Source: a bacterium
GTDB lineage: Bacteria > Bacillota_I > Bacilli_A > Izemoplasmatales > UBA1188
Assembly (NCBI GenBank): GCA_017960565.1
Contig: JAGCYY010000021.1
Location: forward strand, 1 to 47,246
Direction: 5' to 3'
Length of the DNA: 47,246 nucleotides
Shown piece after piece: positions 24,862-34,005 of the stretch (positions are counted from its first letter, which is position 1; each line of letters starts with the position of its first letter). Position numbers and translations under genes: made by a program. Under the pieces are notes generated by a model, which was not told where the DNA came from, did not search any database, and was given only the letters and a program-made list of their open reading frames with translations.

Positions 24862-26477
24862 GGATCTATATAGATTGTTTTATATTTTTTATAAGTGACA
24901 AAAGAACCTTTTCTTCCTGGAACCTTCTTTAAGTTTCTAATTTCTGTATAGTCAATGCCTACACTAGATGAATCTTTTGCTTTAGAATAGATTGCGGCAT
25001 TCACTGCGGCAAATCTAATGACATTTTCACTATATTTATTTTCGCCTCTTACAACGACATGTGAACCATGATTATCTTTCACATGAAACCATAAATCATC
25101 TTTATTCGCAATGACATGCGTAATATATTCATTTTGAATATTGTTTTTGCCGATGAAGATTTCACATCCATCTAGGTCTAATTTAAGATAATTAGGCCTA
25201 GATTTTTTCTTTTTATTTTTTTCTTTACTATGAATATAATTATTTTCAATCAATTCATCTTTTATCTCGATTAGGTCTTTTAGTTTAGCTCTAGATAATT
25301 GATATTCTAATAATTTAAAATACTCAAGTTCTCCTCTAGCATTTTCTAATTCCTTTTGAACATATTCAATACCGATTTTTGCTTTTCGATATTTTTTATA
25401 ATATAATTGACTATTTTCTTTAAGCGATTTAGATGGATCAATAGTTATCTCAATCGACTCATTTGTATAATAATTGATAAGATTGATAGTTGAAGATCTT
25501 CTAATATCATCTTTAGCGTTTGCGAGTAGAATCTCACCTTTTAATCTTAATTCATCAGAATTTTTATCTTTCTCATATTCATCTAACAATTTATTTATTT
25601 TCTTTTCTAGTCGTCTTATGTTAGATGATACACATCTATATATTTCTTGATTATTATCTTTAAGAATCTTAGCTTCAGCTGATCCCTTATAATATTCATA
25701 TAAAAGACTAGACAAATCAGAAAAGTGTGTGAGATTTTCACCAAAGATATTATAAAAATAATAATCTTTTTTTTCGGATAAGACAGGGTCATATTTTTCT
25801 ATTTCACCCTTAAAAAATGAATAAAAATCTTTATCTGAATTAAAATAATTTTTTATTAGATAATCTGCGAATTTAGGAGAAACACCAGAAATAGTATTTA
25901 TAATAGTCTTACTATCTAGATTATCGTTGTTTGAGAAAAATTTGTTTATGTTGATCGAGTCATTTGGACGCAATTTTTCATTTTTTAATGGCTCATATTT
26001 GAGCCCTTTCATAATTCCTCTAGAATTTGTCTCTAAAACAGATAATTGTTTTATAGCTTCGATAATCCTCTCATCATAATCTAGAATCAAAAGATTAGAA
26101 AATCTTCCAATCAGTTCTAGTACGATGGTTTTTTTCTCTTCGCCTTCAAAATCATTTCTAACATTCACATCTATCATAATGACTCTATCGTTATTATATT
26201 GATAGATGTCTTTGATATATCCACCTTCTAGATGCTTTCTTAAAAACATTGTAAAAGAAGATGCCACAAGCGGTTTTTCAAATCTTTCTTTCGATATGAA
26301 AATAGTCGGATTGTTGTAAGAAACCGACATGTATAGATTATATGTGATGCCGATAGATCTTATTTTGAATAAATAATCGGTTTTATTTATTCCATCAATT
26401 GTATCTATTCTTGCACCGATAAGTTTTTCTTTTAATTCATTCGCAAGTTTTGATATGAATATTCCATCAAGAGCCAT
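24849..26477 (-). CDS. rqcH: RqcH / NFACT-family ribosome quality control protein
   Basis: Binds stalled 50S subunits and recruits tRNA-Ala to add C-terminal alanine tails that mark proteins for degradation. The 542-residue protein has an NFACT-N domain whose conserved tRNA-binding pair is Asp97-Arg98 (NNDRVI), a middle helical and coiled-coil region rich in Lys and Glu (about 280-420), and a C-terminal NFACT-R domain with DLWFHVKDNHGSHVVVRG and PGRKGSFVTYKK. Older annotation is 'fibronectin-binding protein'. In Bacillus the homologue yloA also lies close to gmk and rpoZ, as here, but here it is on the opposite strand. Confidence 0.94.
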   Translation of the reverse strand: MALDGIFISKLANELKEKLIGARIDTIDGINKTDYLFKIRSIGITYNLYMSVSYNNPTIFISKERFEKPLVASSFTMFLRKHLEGGYIKDIYQYNNDRVIMIDVNVRNDFEGEEKKTIVLELIGRFSNLLILDYDERIIEAIKQLSVLETNSRGIMKGLKYEPLKNEKLRPNDSININKFFSNNDNLDSKTIINTISGVSPKFADYLIKNYFNSDKDFYSFFKGEIEKYDPVLSEKKDYYFYNIFGENLTHFSDLSSLLYEYYKGSAEAKILKDNNQEIYRCVSSNIRRLEKKINKLLDEYEKDKNSDELRLKGEILLANAKDDIRRSSTINLINYYTNESIEITIDPSKSLKENSQLYYKKYRKAKIGIEYVQKELENARGELEYFKLLEYQLSRAKLKDLIEIKDELIENNYIHSKEKNKKKKSRPNYLKLDLDGCEIFIGKNNIQNEYITHVIANKDDLWFHVKDNHGSHVVVRGENKYSENVIRFAAVNAAIYSKAKDSSSVGIDYTEIRNLKKVPGRKGSFVTYKKYKTIYIDPKRD

Positions 26478-26574
26478 GGTTTATACCTCAAACATATTAT
26501 ATCATTTTTTAAGTTAATCTTATATGTTTTTACTGATCATTAATCATCCATGAAAACTTATTGTGTATAAAAAC

Positions 26575-26598
26575 TTAGATATATGATATAATATCTAA
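26575..26598 (+). promoter_or_regulatory. Promoter of gmk-rpoZ
   Basis: Extended -10 TGATATAAT (TATAAT at 26587-26592) without a good -35. It is embedded in the inverted repeat TTAGATAT (26575-26582) / ATATCTAA (26591-26598). The start codon is 25 bases further on. Confidence 0.5.
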
Positions 26599-26617
26599 AA
26601 AGACGAGAGGATGAACT

Positions 26618-27250
26618 ATGAAGCTTAACGAAAGGGGTCTACTAGTAGTCTTAAGCGGTCCATCTGGAGTTGGAAAAGGAACAGTTAGAAAATCACTATT
26701 CAGTCAAGACAGCCAAAATTATACCTTTTCTGTTTCAATGACAACGAGAGAAAAGAGGCCAAATGAAAAAGAAGGTAAAGACTACTATTTCGTCACAAAA
26801 GAATATTTTGAGAAAAAGATAGAGGAAGGTGGATTCTTAGAATACACATATTTTTGCGGGAATTATTATGGAACTCCACTCGATAAAGTCGAAGAAGCTC
26901 TCAACTCTGGCAAAGAATTGATTCTCGAAATTGAAGTAAATGGTTGTCGTCAAGTCAAAGAAAAAATGATTGATGCAGTGACAATCTTCATAGTTCCACC
27001 ATCAAGAGAAGCTTTATATGAAAGGCTTAAAAAACGTGGCACTGAATCTGACTATCAGATTCAAGAACGTATAGAAAAAGCTAACAGTGAATTTCCGCTC
27101 GCATATCAATATGATTATATCGTCGTCAATGATTCTGTGGAAAATGCTGCCGACAGAATTCGTGCAATAATCCGTGCTGAACATGCGAAGACAAGCAGAA
27201 GCATCTATAAATATTATGAAATGTTAGGAGAAAAAGAAACTTATGAATAA
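26618..27250 (+). CDS. gmk: Guanylate kinase
   Basis: Phosphorylates GMP to GDP with ATP. The 210-residue protein has the P-loop GPSGVGKGT near residue 14, the GMP-binding part SVSMTTREKRPNEKEGKDYYF, and the EVNGCRQVKE and IFIVPPS segments. The length is typical. The start at 26618 follows GAGAGG at a 7-base spacing. It overlaps rpoZ by 8 bases, so the two are translationally coupled, as in many Firmicutes. Confidence 0.97.
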   Translation: MKLNERGLLVVLSGPSGVGKGTVRKSLFSQDSQNYTFSVSMTTREKRPNEKEGKDYYFVTKEYFEKKIEEGGFLEYTYFCGNYYGTPLDKVEEALNSGKELILEIEVNGCRQVKEKMIDAVTIFIVPPSREALYERLKKRGTESDYQIQERIEKANSEFPLAYQYDYIVVNDSVENAADRIRAIIRAEHAKTSRSIYKYYEMLGEKETYE

Positions 27251-27578
27251 AAATAAAGAAGGTTTAAGATATCCATCTATCGATGATTTACTCACTAAGA
27301 TCGACTCTAAATACAAACTCGCATACACTGCAGCTAAAAGAGCCAAAATCATCAAAGAAGAAGAATATTCTTCAATGGAAGAACTAGGTGGAAGTGAATG
27401 TGCAACTCCTGTCGGAATGGCACTCGAAGAAATTTTAAATGAAAAAGTTCATGTAGAATTCAAAGATACTGCGGAAGATGCTAAGCCTGAAAACACATTT
27501 GGTACTATGGAAATCTCTGGTGGATCTGATGATGATAACTACGATATTGAAGATTTCACATCATCATTCGATGAATAA
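27243..27578 (+). CDS. rpoZ: RNA polymerase omega subunit with an acidic tail
   Basis: Helps assemble RNA polymerase. The first 70 residues match omega: LRYPSIDDLLTKIDSKYKLA, then AAKRAKII, and ATPVGMALEEILNEKV. The protein has 111 residues, longer than the common 65-90, because of a C-terminal extension of about 35 residues rich in Asp, Glu and Ser (SGGSDDDNYDIEDFTSSFDE), probably disordered. It overlaps gmk by 8 bases, the usual gmk-rpoZ pair. Confidence 0.9.
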   Translation: MNKNKEGLRYPSIDDLLTKIDSKYKLAYTAAKRAKIIKEEEYSSMEELGGSECATPVGMALEEILNEKVHVEFKDTAEDAKPENTFGTMEISGGSDDDNYDIEDFTSSFDE

Positions 27579-27611
27579 TTAAAAATATATAAAATATTAT
27601 ATAAAATATCT

Positions 27612-27639
27612 TATAGCACACGATTTCGTGTGCTATAAT
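27612..27639 (+). terminator. Terminator after rpoZ overlapping a possible polC promoter
   Basis: TATAGCACACGA and TCGTGTGCTATA (27612-27637) form a 12-base stem with a 2-base loop, followed by ATTTTATT. The right arm carries an extended -10 TGCTATAAT (27631-27639) placed 22 bases before the polC start. The same bases may end one transcript and start the next. Confidence 0.6.
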
Positions 27640-27660
27640 TTTATTGATGAGAGGTTTAAT

Positions 27661-30600
27661 ATGGCGAACAAGATTTCTATATTTTTAGATTTACTTAAAA
27701 TAGATAATGAGGTAATAAGAGAAAACCTAAATTTATCAGGTATCACGGTGGATAGCGAAAATGATGAATGCCATCTTCTTTTTGATGCTGAACGTCCTCT
27801 TCCTGTCAGTGATATTAAAGAATTTTGCCAATTATTAGAAACTAGAACCTTACCTAAAACCAAATGTAATAAATATACCTTCAATTATTCAAACTTTACT
27901 GAAAAAGATGTCAAAGATTATTATAATTATGTCATTCAAAGAGTCGCTAAAAAGACTCCAAAAGCGATATGTGGGGCAAGCTATAATACAGAATATAAAG
28001 ATGGTATTTTAAAAATAACTGTTCCTGGTGATGACACCGTATTTTCCCTAAATAGAAAAGACATCTTAAATGAATTCAACATTCTTGGTTTTAAAATCGA
28101 TATTAGATTTGATGTCGACAATGAAACGGTCGATATCAAAGAAAAAATTGATGAAGAAACATCAAAGATGATCAGTGACACTAAAAAAATCATCAAACAA
28201 GAAAATTATATTTCATTTAATCCACTAAAAGATTTATATGGTAAAGAATTAGAATTATCTGATATTCCAGATAATGAAGAGGATTTCTATATCTTCAAAA
28301 ACAATGAAAAAACTTGGAACTTCATCATAAAAGGGTATATTGTCTTTTTTGATAAAGAACTTTTAGATAAGAAAAATGTAAAATTTATTTTATATGATGG
28401 AAAATCATATGTTTACTGCACAAAAAGACGTCTTTCATCAAAAGAAGAAGAAAAATATTTCCGTCAGATTAGTGAAGGAATGTATGCAGTTGTGCAAGCA
28501 TATCCAGATTATTCAACATATACAGGCGATGTTTCAATGCACATCGTAAATATGAAATATATCAAAGATAAAAAACCTATCACCGATAGAATTGATGATG
28601 CAAAGGTGAAGAGAGTTGAGCTTCATCTTCACACCAAAATGAGCGCTTCAGATGCTGTTCCTGATATGACAGAATATTTAGAGGCAGCTGAAATATTTGG
28701 CTTTGATAGTTTGGCAGTTACTGACCATCAATCTGTACAATCTTTCCATGATCTACATAAATACGCTATGAGTCATCCAAACTTCAAGCCTCTTTATGGT
28801 GTGGAGTTAAGTTTCGTTGATCAAGATAAAATATTGGCCGCATATAATCCAAAAAACATCGATTTATCTGATGCAACATACACCATTTTCGACCTTGAGA
28901 CTACAGGTTTTTCTGTCAATTATGAAAGAATAATTGAAGTCTCGGCAGTAAAGATTAGACATGGTATTACACTCGGTGAATTTTCAGAACTTGTAAACCC
29001 AGAAAAAAACATTCCATCTACAGTCGTATCTCTTACAGGCATCACAAATAAAGATGTTGAAAGAGCGAGATCTAGAGAAGAAGTATTAAATGATTTCAAG
29101 AAATTTATTGATGGTACAATTTTAGTTGCTCACAATGCTGAATTCGATATGTCACATCTTCTTGAGAATTTTGATGAATTAAATATTGAACATCCTGATT
29201 ATCCAGTAATCGATACATTAATTCTTGCGAAAACTCTCTACAAAGATTGTAAACGTTATGGACTAGATCCGCTTTGTAAATTCTTAGGTGTTCAACTTGA
29301 AAGACACCACAGGGCAATAAGCGATGCGAGAGCGACTAAAGAAATATTCCTTCATATGCTCAATGAATTATCTAAAAATGGTATCACTAACCATATGGAA
29401 ATCAATTCACTTGTCGATAAAAAAGATTCTTTTAAATATCCGATTCCTGGTCATATCAACTTGATCGCAAAAACACAAGAAGGTCTACGTAACCTCTACC
29501 ATCTATTATCGATTGCGAGCACAGATTATTTTACAAATGAAGCAATACTAACAAAAGATGTACTTGATAAATATCGTGATGGTATATTAGTTGGTTCTGG
29601 ATGTAGAAATTCATATTTCTTCGATATCGCATTTAGGAAAAATAAAAAAGAATTAGAAGAGATAATCAATCTATTTGACTACATCGAAGTTCAACCACAA
29701 AATTCTTTCGAATATTACAAATATCATATGGATAATTATCAATATGCTTATCAAGATACAGTAAAAAGAATCATTAAAGTGGCTAACGATCATTCTATCC
29801 CTGTCTTAGCAACTGGTGACTGTCACCAAATAAATAAAGAAGATACTCTCTATAGAGAGGTTTTAGTTCAAACCGATCCAGTTGGCGGAGAGAGAATTCA
29901 CTATCTCAAAAACGAAAAAGAGATACCATCAGAATATTTCATGACCACAAGAGAAATGCTTGATGAATTTTCATTTTTAGGTGAACAATTAGCTTATAAG
30001 ATTGTCGTTGAAAACACCAATCTTATAAAAGATGCTTGTGATAATGTTCAAGCATTTTCAAAAACATTATATCCACCTAAAGATAACTTCATGGAAAAAT
30101 ATGGAATACCTTCTGCTGAAGAATACGTAAATAATGAAGTATATTCTAGAGCTAGATTTTTATATGGTGATCTTCTTCCAAGAATCGTAGAAGATAGAAT
30201 CAAAAGTGAGCTTGAAGCTATCAATGAAAACAAGTTTTCAACTGTCTATCTAATCTCTAAAAAATTAGTAGAAAAATCAAGAGAAGATGGTTATATAGTT
30301 GGTAGTCGTGGATCAGTGGGATCATCATTTGTCGCAAATTTATTATCTATCACCGAAGTAAATTCACTTCCACCACATTATAGATGTTCTAAATGCCATT
30401 TTTCAACTTTCAAGATGACAAAAGATGAAAAAGAAAAATATGGCATTAGAAAAGATGAAGAAAGATTTGTCCCAATTCTTGATAAAGTGTTATCGGGATT
30501 CGATCTACCAGATGCTGCTTGTCCTGTCTGTGGTAAAAAACTTGACAGAGATGGTCACGATATTCCATTTGAAACATTTTTAGGAGTTAGAGAAGATCCT

Positions 30601-32130
30601 AAAACTCCAGACATAGATCTTAATTTCTCAAATGAAAATCAACGCTCAATCCACTCATATGTCAGAGAAGTATTTGGTCTTGAAAAAGCATTTAGAGCTG
30701 GAACTATCTTAACTTGTAAAGATAAAACAGCTTATGCTATAGTAAGAGACTTCTTTGATAAAATGAATGAAAAGAGAGAAAAATCAGGTCTTGATCCCCT
30801 CTATCATAAAAAAGCTGAAATAGAAGCTGTATCATTTAAAATTAATGGTTCAAAAAGATCATCTTCCCAACATCCAGGTGGTATAGTCGTTGTCCCAGTA
30901 GATCATGAAATTTATGATGTTACTCCTGTACAATATCCTGGAGATTCAAAAGAAAGATCATGGAAGACAACACATTTTGAATATCATTCATTTGAAAAGA
31001 ATCTATTCAAACTCGATATCCTAGGACATGATGATCCAACTGTAATAAGATATCTTATGAAATTTGTAAAAGAGAATCCAGATGAATTCCCATTTAGTGA
31101 CGCTCTTGATATTCCAGTAAATGATTTCAACTTATATCAACTTATGAATAACACCAAGATAATCGGCTGTAATCCATCAGATATTCTTTCTAATGTTTCA
31201 ACATATGGTATTTCTGAATTTGGTACATCATTTGTAAGAGGTCTACTCGAAACTGCAAAAGTAAATTCATTTGCTGGACTTGTAAAAACATCTGGACTTT
31301 CACATGGAAGAAACGTTTGGACAGATAACGCTGAAGCACTCGTTACAGGTAAAGCAAAAGGTCTTCCTAAAATTGATTTTACAGACATCATCGGATGTCG
31401 TGATGATATCATGACCAATCTAATAAGTTATGGTGTTCCTGCGGACCTAGCTTTTAAGACAATGGAATTTGTAAGAAAAGGCAATCCGCCAAAAGAAGAA
31501 GAAAAATGGAATAGTTTTGTTGAAAAACTTAGAGAATATCCAATACCTGATTGGTATATTTGGAGTTGTTCAAAAATCGAATATCTCTTCCCTAAAGCAC
31601 ACGCAACAGCTTATGTTATAAGCGCTTTAAGAATCGCTTGGTTCAAATTATATAGGCCAATATATTTCTATAGTGCCGTTCTTTCTAAAAAGAAAGCTGC
31701 ATATGATGTAGAAATAATGGCTAGCGGTTCACAAGCGATAAGAACTGAAATTGAGAACTTAAGAAGCAAACCTCAATTAGAAAAAGATGAAAAAGATAAG
31801 AACTTACTTGTAGCACTTGAAATCGCTCTTGAAATGTGCATGAGAGGATTTAAATTCTTTATGATCGATCTTGAGCACAGCGAAGCTACTGATTTCGCAA
31901 TTTCTAGTGACAAAACAGGTCTTTATCTCCCATTTGGCGCTGTCGATGGTTGTGGTCAAACAGTTGCTCAATCGATTGTCGATGCGAGAAACAATAAACC
32001 ATTCACAACTAAAAACGATTTTATGGAAAGAACACAAGTATCTAAAACTGTCTTCAAGAAATTTGAAGATATGGGTGTATTTGGTACACTTCCTGATGAT
32101 AATCAATTATCTTTAGATCTTGGAATTTAA
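27661..32130 (+). CDS. polC: DNA polymerase III alpha subunit, PolC type
   Basis: Main replicative polymerase of low-GC Gram-positives. The 1489-residue protein has N-terminal and OB-like regions, then a PHP domain beginning with VELHLHTKMSA (about 319), which is split by a DEDD 3'-5' exonuclease (FDLETTGF near 413, ending HHRAISDARAT). The polymerase core follows: a Cys-rich zinc site (CSKCHF ... CPVCGK), PDIDLNFS with catalytic Asp near 985, and SSQHPGGIVVVP near 1070. The C-terminus ends in DNQLSLDLGI. Length is slightly above the usual 1430-1460. The start is put at 27661, after GAGAGG; an upstream in-frame GTG at 27628 falls inside the terminator hairpin. Confidence 0.97.
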   Translation: MANKISIFLDLLKIDNEVIRENLNLSGITVDSENDECHLLFDAERPLPVSDIKEFCQLLETRTLPKTKCNKYTFNYSNFTEKDVKDYYNYVIQRVAKKTPKAICGASYNTEYKDGILKITVPGDDTVFSLNRKDILNEFNILGFKIDIRFDVDNETVDIKEKIDEETSKMISDTKKIIKQENYISFNPLKDLYGKELELSDIPDNEEDFYIFKNNEKTWNFIIKGYIVFFDKELLDKKNVKFILYDGKSYVYCTKRRLSSKEEEKYFRQISEGMYAVVQAYPDYSTYTGDVSMHIVNMKYIKDKKPITDRIDDAKVKRVELHLHTKMSASDAVPDMTEYLEAAEIFGFDSLAVTDHQSVQSFHDLHKYAMSHPNFKPLYGVELSFVDQDKILAAYNPKNIDLSDATYTIFDLETTGFSVNYERIIEVSAVKIRHGITLGEFSELVNPEKNIPSTVVSLTGITNKDVERARSREEVLNDFKKFIDGTILVAHNAEFDMSHLLENFDELNIEHPDYPVIDTLILAKTLYKDCKRYGLDPLCKFLGVQLERHHRAISDARATKEIFLHMLNELSKNGITNHMEINSLVDKKDSFKYPIPGHINLIAKTQEGLRNLYHLLSIASTDYFTNEAILTKDVLDKYRDGILVGSGCRNSYFFDIAFRKNKKELEEIINLFDYIEVQPQNSFEYYKYHMDNYQYAYQDTVKRIIKVANDHSIPVLATGDCHQINKEDTLYREVLVQTDPVGGERIHYLKNEKEIPSEYFMTTREMLDEFSFLGEQLAYKIVVENTNLIKDACDNVQAFSKTLYPPKDNFMEKYGIPSAEEYVNNEVYSRARFLYGDLLPRIVEDRIKSELEAINENKFSTVYLISKKLVEKSREDGYIVGSRGSVGSSFVANLLSITEVNSLPPHYRCSKCHFSTFKMTKDEKEKYGIRKDEERFVPILDKVLSGFDLPDAACPVCGKKLDRDGHDIPFETFLGVREDPKTPDIDLNFSNENQRSIHSYVREVFGLEKAFRAGTILTCKDKTAYAIVRDFFDKMNEKREKSGLDPLYHKKAEIEAVSFKINGSKRSSSQHPGGIVVVPVDHEIYDVTPVQYPGDSKERSWKTTHFEYHSFEKNLFKLDILGHDDPTVIRYLMKFVKENPDEFPFSDALDIPVNDFNLYQLMNNTKIIGCNPSDILSNVSTYGISEFGTSFVRGLLETAKVNSFAGLVKTSGLSHGRNVWTDNAEALVTGKAKGLPKIDFTDIIGCRDDIMTNLISYGVPADLAFKTMEFVRKGNPPKEEEKWNSFVEKLREYPIPDWYIWSCSKIEYLFPKAHATAYVISALRIAWFKLYRPIYFYSAVLSKKKAAYDVEIMASGSQAIRTEIENLRSKPQLEKDEKDKNLLVALEIALEMCMRGFKFFMIDLEHSEATDFAISSDKTGLYLPFGAVDGCGQTVAQSIVDARNNKPFTTKNDFMERTQVSKTVFKKFEDMGVFGTLPDDNQLSLDLGI

Positions 32131-32133
32131 TTC

Positions 32134-32859
32134 ATGATTGTAAATCCTATATTCAATTCAGTTAAATCTCAGGCTGAAAACACTAAATCAATAAAGAAAG
32201 ATATAGACTTTTCGCGTCTATACCTTTCTTTTGTTTTTATGATATCGTTCATCATATTAATGCTTATAAAAAGAGATAATTTTAGTGACACATTATCGAT
32301 AATTCTTGTTTCCACAAGTCTTTTTATATCGATATTAATATTAATATTTCTATCTCATTATCATAAAAAGCCACTAATTTTTATTCTCATATATGAAATA
32401 TCTTTTGCAGCATTCTTAGCTTTTTCATCTTTTTTACTAAAAGATAAACTAGGAATTATCAACAACGCATTCAACCCAAACTCATCTATCTTTATCACTC
32501 TTTCAGTAACTACCGTTCTATCAACTGTCATTCATTCAATAATATCTGTGTTTTTTAGAATTAGACATTTCTATTTAGAATTATCTATTTTGTTGGTTCT
32601 AGATTCCATATTTATCATTCTATATTCATTCATCTATAACCACTATGACCCTTCAATTTCTATATTTATAAACTCAATTACAGGGATTATCACATCAGCA
32701 CTATTAAATTTTGGATTTATTTTGTATAGAGAAGAAATCAGAAAATTAGATGAGGTAGGAATAGATAAAAAAGACACATTTATCTTAGCGTTTATTCATC
32801 AAACTTTGATCTTTTATCTACCGATAGAATTAGTGTTTTTATTTACTAAAAAACACTAG
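32134..32859 (+). CDS. Hypothetical multi-pass membrane protein
   Basis: The 241-residue protein, rich in Ile, Leu, Phe and Ser, has a soluble N-terminal stretch of about 25 residues and about seven hydrophobic segments. It ends in FTKKH. I recognise no family. It begins 4 bases after polC and so is probably co-transcribed and possibly translationally coupled. Its last 29 bases form the inverted repeat TAGTGTTTTT / AAAAACACTA (32831-32858), which may act as a weak terminator before the pheS promoter. Rod-shape or division membrane proteins (MreD-like) have a similar look, but no motif supports that. Confidence 0.7.
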   Translation: MIVNPIFNSVKSQAENTKSIKKDIDFSRLYLSFVFMISFIILMLIKRDNFSDTLSIILVSTSLFISILILIFLSHYHKKPLIFILIYEISFAAFLAFSSFLLKDKLGIINNAFNPNSSIFITLSVTTVLSTVIHSIISVFFRIRHFYLELSILLVLDSIFIILYSFIYNHYDPSISIFINSITGIITSALLNFGFILYREEIRKLDEVGIDKKDTFILAFIHQTLIFYLPIELVFLFTKKH

Positions 32860-32874
32860 ATATTAATTTATTGC

Positions 32875-32902
32875 TTGAAAACTTTCACTAATAATATATA
32901 AT
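32875..32902 (+). promoter_or_regulatory. Candidate promoter of pheS-pheT and following genes
   Basis: TTGAAA (32875-32880) and TATAAT (32897-32902) are 16 bases apart, 60 bases before pheS. The leader is too short for a T-box element, which often controls tRNA synthetase genes in Firmicutes. Confidence 0.5.
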
Positions 32903-32962
32903 ATTATTTAGCAAACAAAAAAATTAAATTATCATATATTTAATCAACCTGGAGGAGTAAAA

Positions 32963-33988
32963 ATGGAACTTGAAGAATTAAGAAAGAAAATATGTGATGA
33001 CTTTCAAAATCTTAAATTAAATCTTCAAACACTAACTGAACTTAGAGCTCAGTATTTAGGAAAAAAAGGTCCAATTCAAGAAATGCTTCTGGAAATGAAG
33101 AACCTACCTAATGAAGAAAAACCAAAACTTGGTGAAAAAGTTAATGCTTTAAAAGCCCTCGCAACTGAATTATTTGATGAGAAGAAAAAAGAAATAGAAG
33201 ACAAGCTCACTCAAGAAGCCTTATCAAAAGAAGCAGTTGATGTAACACTTCCTGGTAAAGAAATAAACACTGGTTCTATCCATGTTTTAAATAAAGTTAT
33301 TGAAGAAGTCGAAGACCTCTTTATCGGTATGGGATATGAAGTCAAAGATGGTCCTGAAGTAGAAAGTGACCTATATAATTTCCAATACCTTAATATTCCA
33401 AAAGATCATCCTGCAAGAGCGATGCAAGACACTTTCTATGTTGATGTTGATAGACTTCTTAGAACGCAAACATCAGCTGTACAAGCACATACTATGCTTG
33501 AATCTGGCGGCGAAAAAGACGTCAGAATTATCTGCCCTGGAAGAGCTTATAGAAGGGATGATGATGATGCAACTCATTCACACGAATTCACACAAATTGA
33601 AGGATTAGTAGTCAACAAAGATGTAACTATGGCAGAATTAAAAGGAACTTTAACTGTCATGGCAAGAAAATTGTTTGGTGATGATAGAGAAATAAGATTC
33701 CGCCCATCATATTTTCCATTCACAGAACCATCAATAGAAGTTGATGTTTCTTGTTTTAAGTGTCATGGAAAAGGCTGTAACCTTTGTAAAGGAACTGGCT
33801 GGATTGAAATATTAGGTGCTGGCATGGTCAACAACAATGTTTTAAAGATGTGTGGATATGATCCAAAGAAATATCAAGGTTTTGCTTTCGGTGTTGGTGC
33901 AGAGAGAATCGCAATGCTCAAATATGGCATAGAAGATATCAGAAGTTTATATGCCAATGATCTTCGCCAAAACAAACAATTCAAATAG
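32963..33988 (+). CDS. pheS: Phenylalanine-tRNA ligase alpha subunit
   Basis: Catalytic subunit of the alpha2-beta2 enzyme that charges tRNA-Phe. The 341-residue class II synthetase has an N-terminal coiled coil, motif 2 with RIICPGRAYRRDDDDATHSH, the FRPSYFPFTEPSIEVD segment, the four-Cys insert CFKCHGKGCNLCKGTGW seen in Firmicutes, and motif 3 in GFAFGVGAERIAML. The start follows GGAGGAG. pheT follows 17 bases on. Confidence 0.97.
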   Translation: MELEELRKKICDDFQNLKLNLQTLTELRAQYLGKKGPIQEMLLEMKNLPNEEKPKLGEKVNALKALATELFDEKKKEIEDKLTQEALSKEAVDVTLPGKEINTGSIHVLNKVIEEVEDLFIGMGYEVKDGPEVESDLYNFQYLNIPKDHPARAMQDTFYVDVDRLLRTQTSAVQAHTMLESGGEKDVRIICPGRAYRRDDDDATHSHEFTQIEGLVVNKDVTMAELKGTLTVMARKLFGDDREIRFRPSYFPFTEPSIEVDVSCFKCHGKGCNLCKGTGWIEILGAGMVNNNVLKMCGYDPKKYQGFAFGVGAERIAMLKYGIEDIRSLYANDLRQNKQFK

Positions 33989-34005
33989 GAGGATACTTTG
34001 AATTT

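Noticed and set aside
27628-27660. Upstream GTG start for polC
   Set aside because: It lies inside the terminator hairpin and lacks a binding site; ATG at 27661 follows GAGAGG.
32860-32962. T-box element before pheS
   Set aside because: The leader is only about 100 bases, with no antiterminator or T-box sequence visible.
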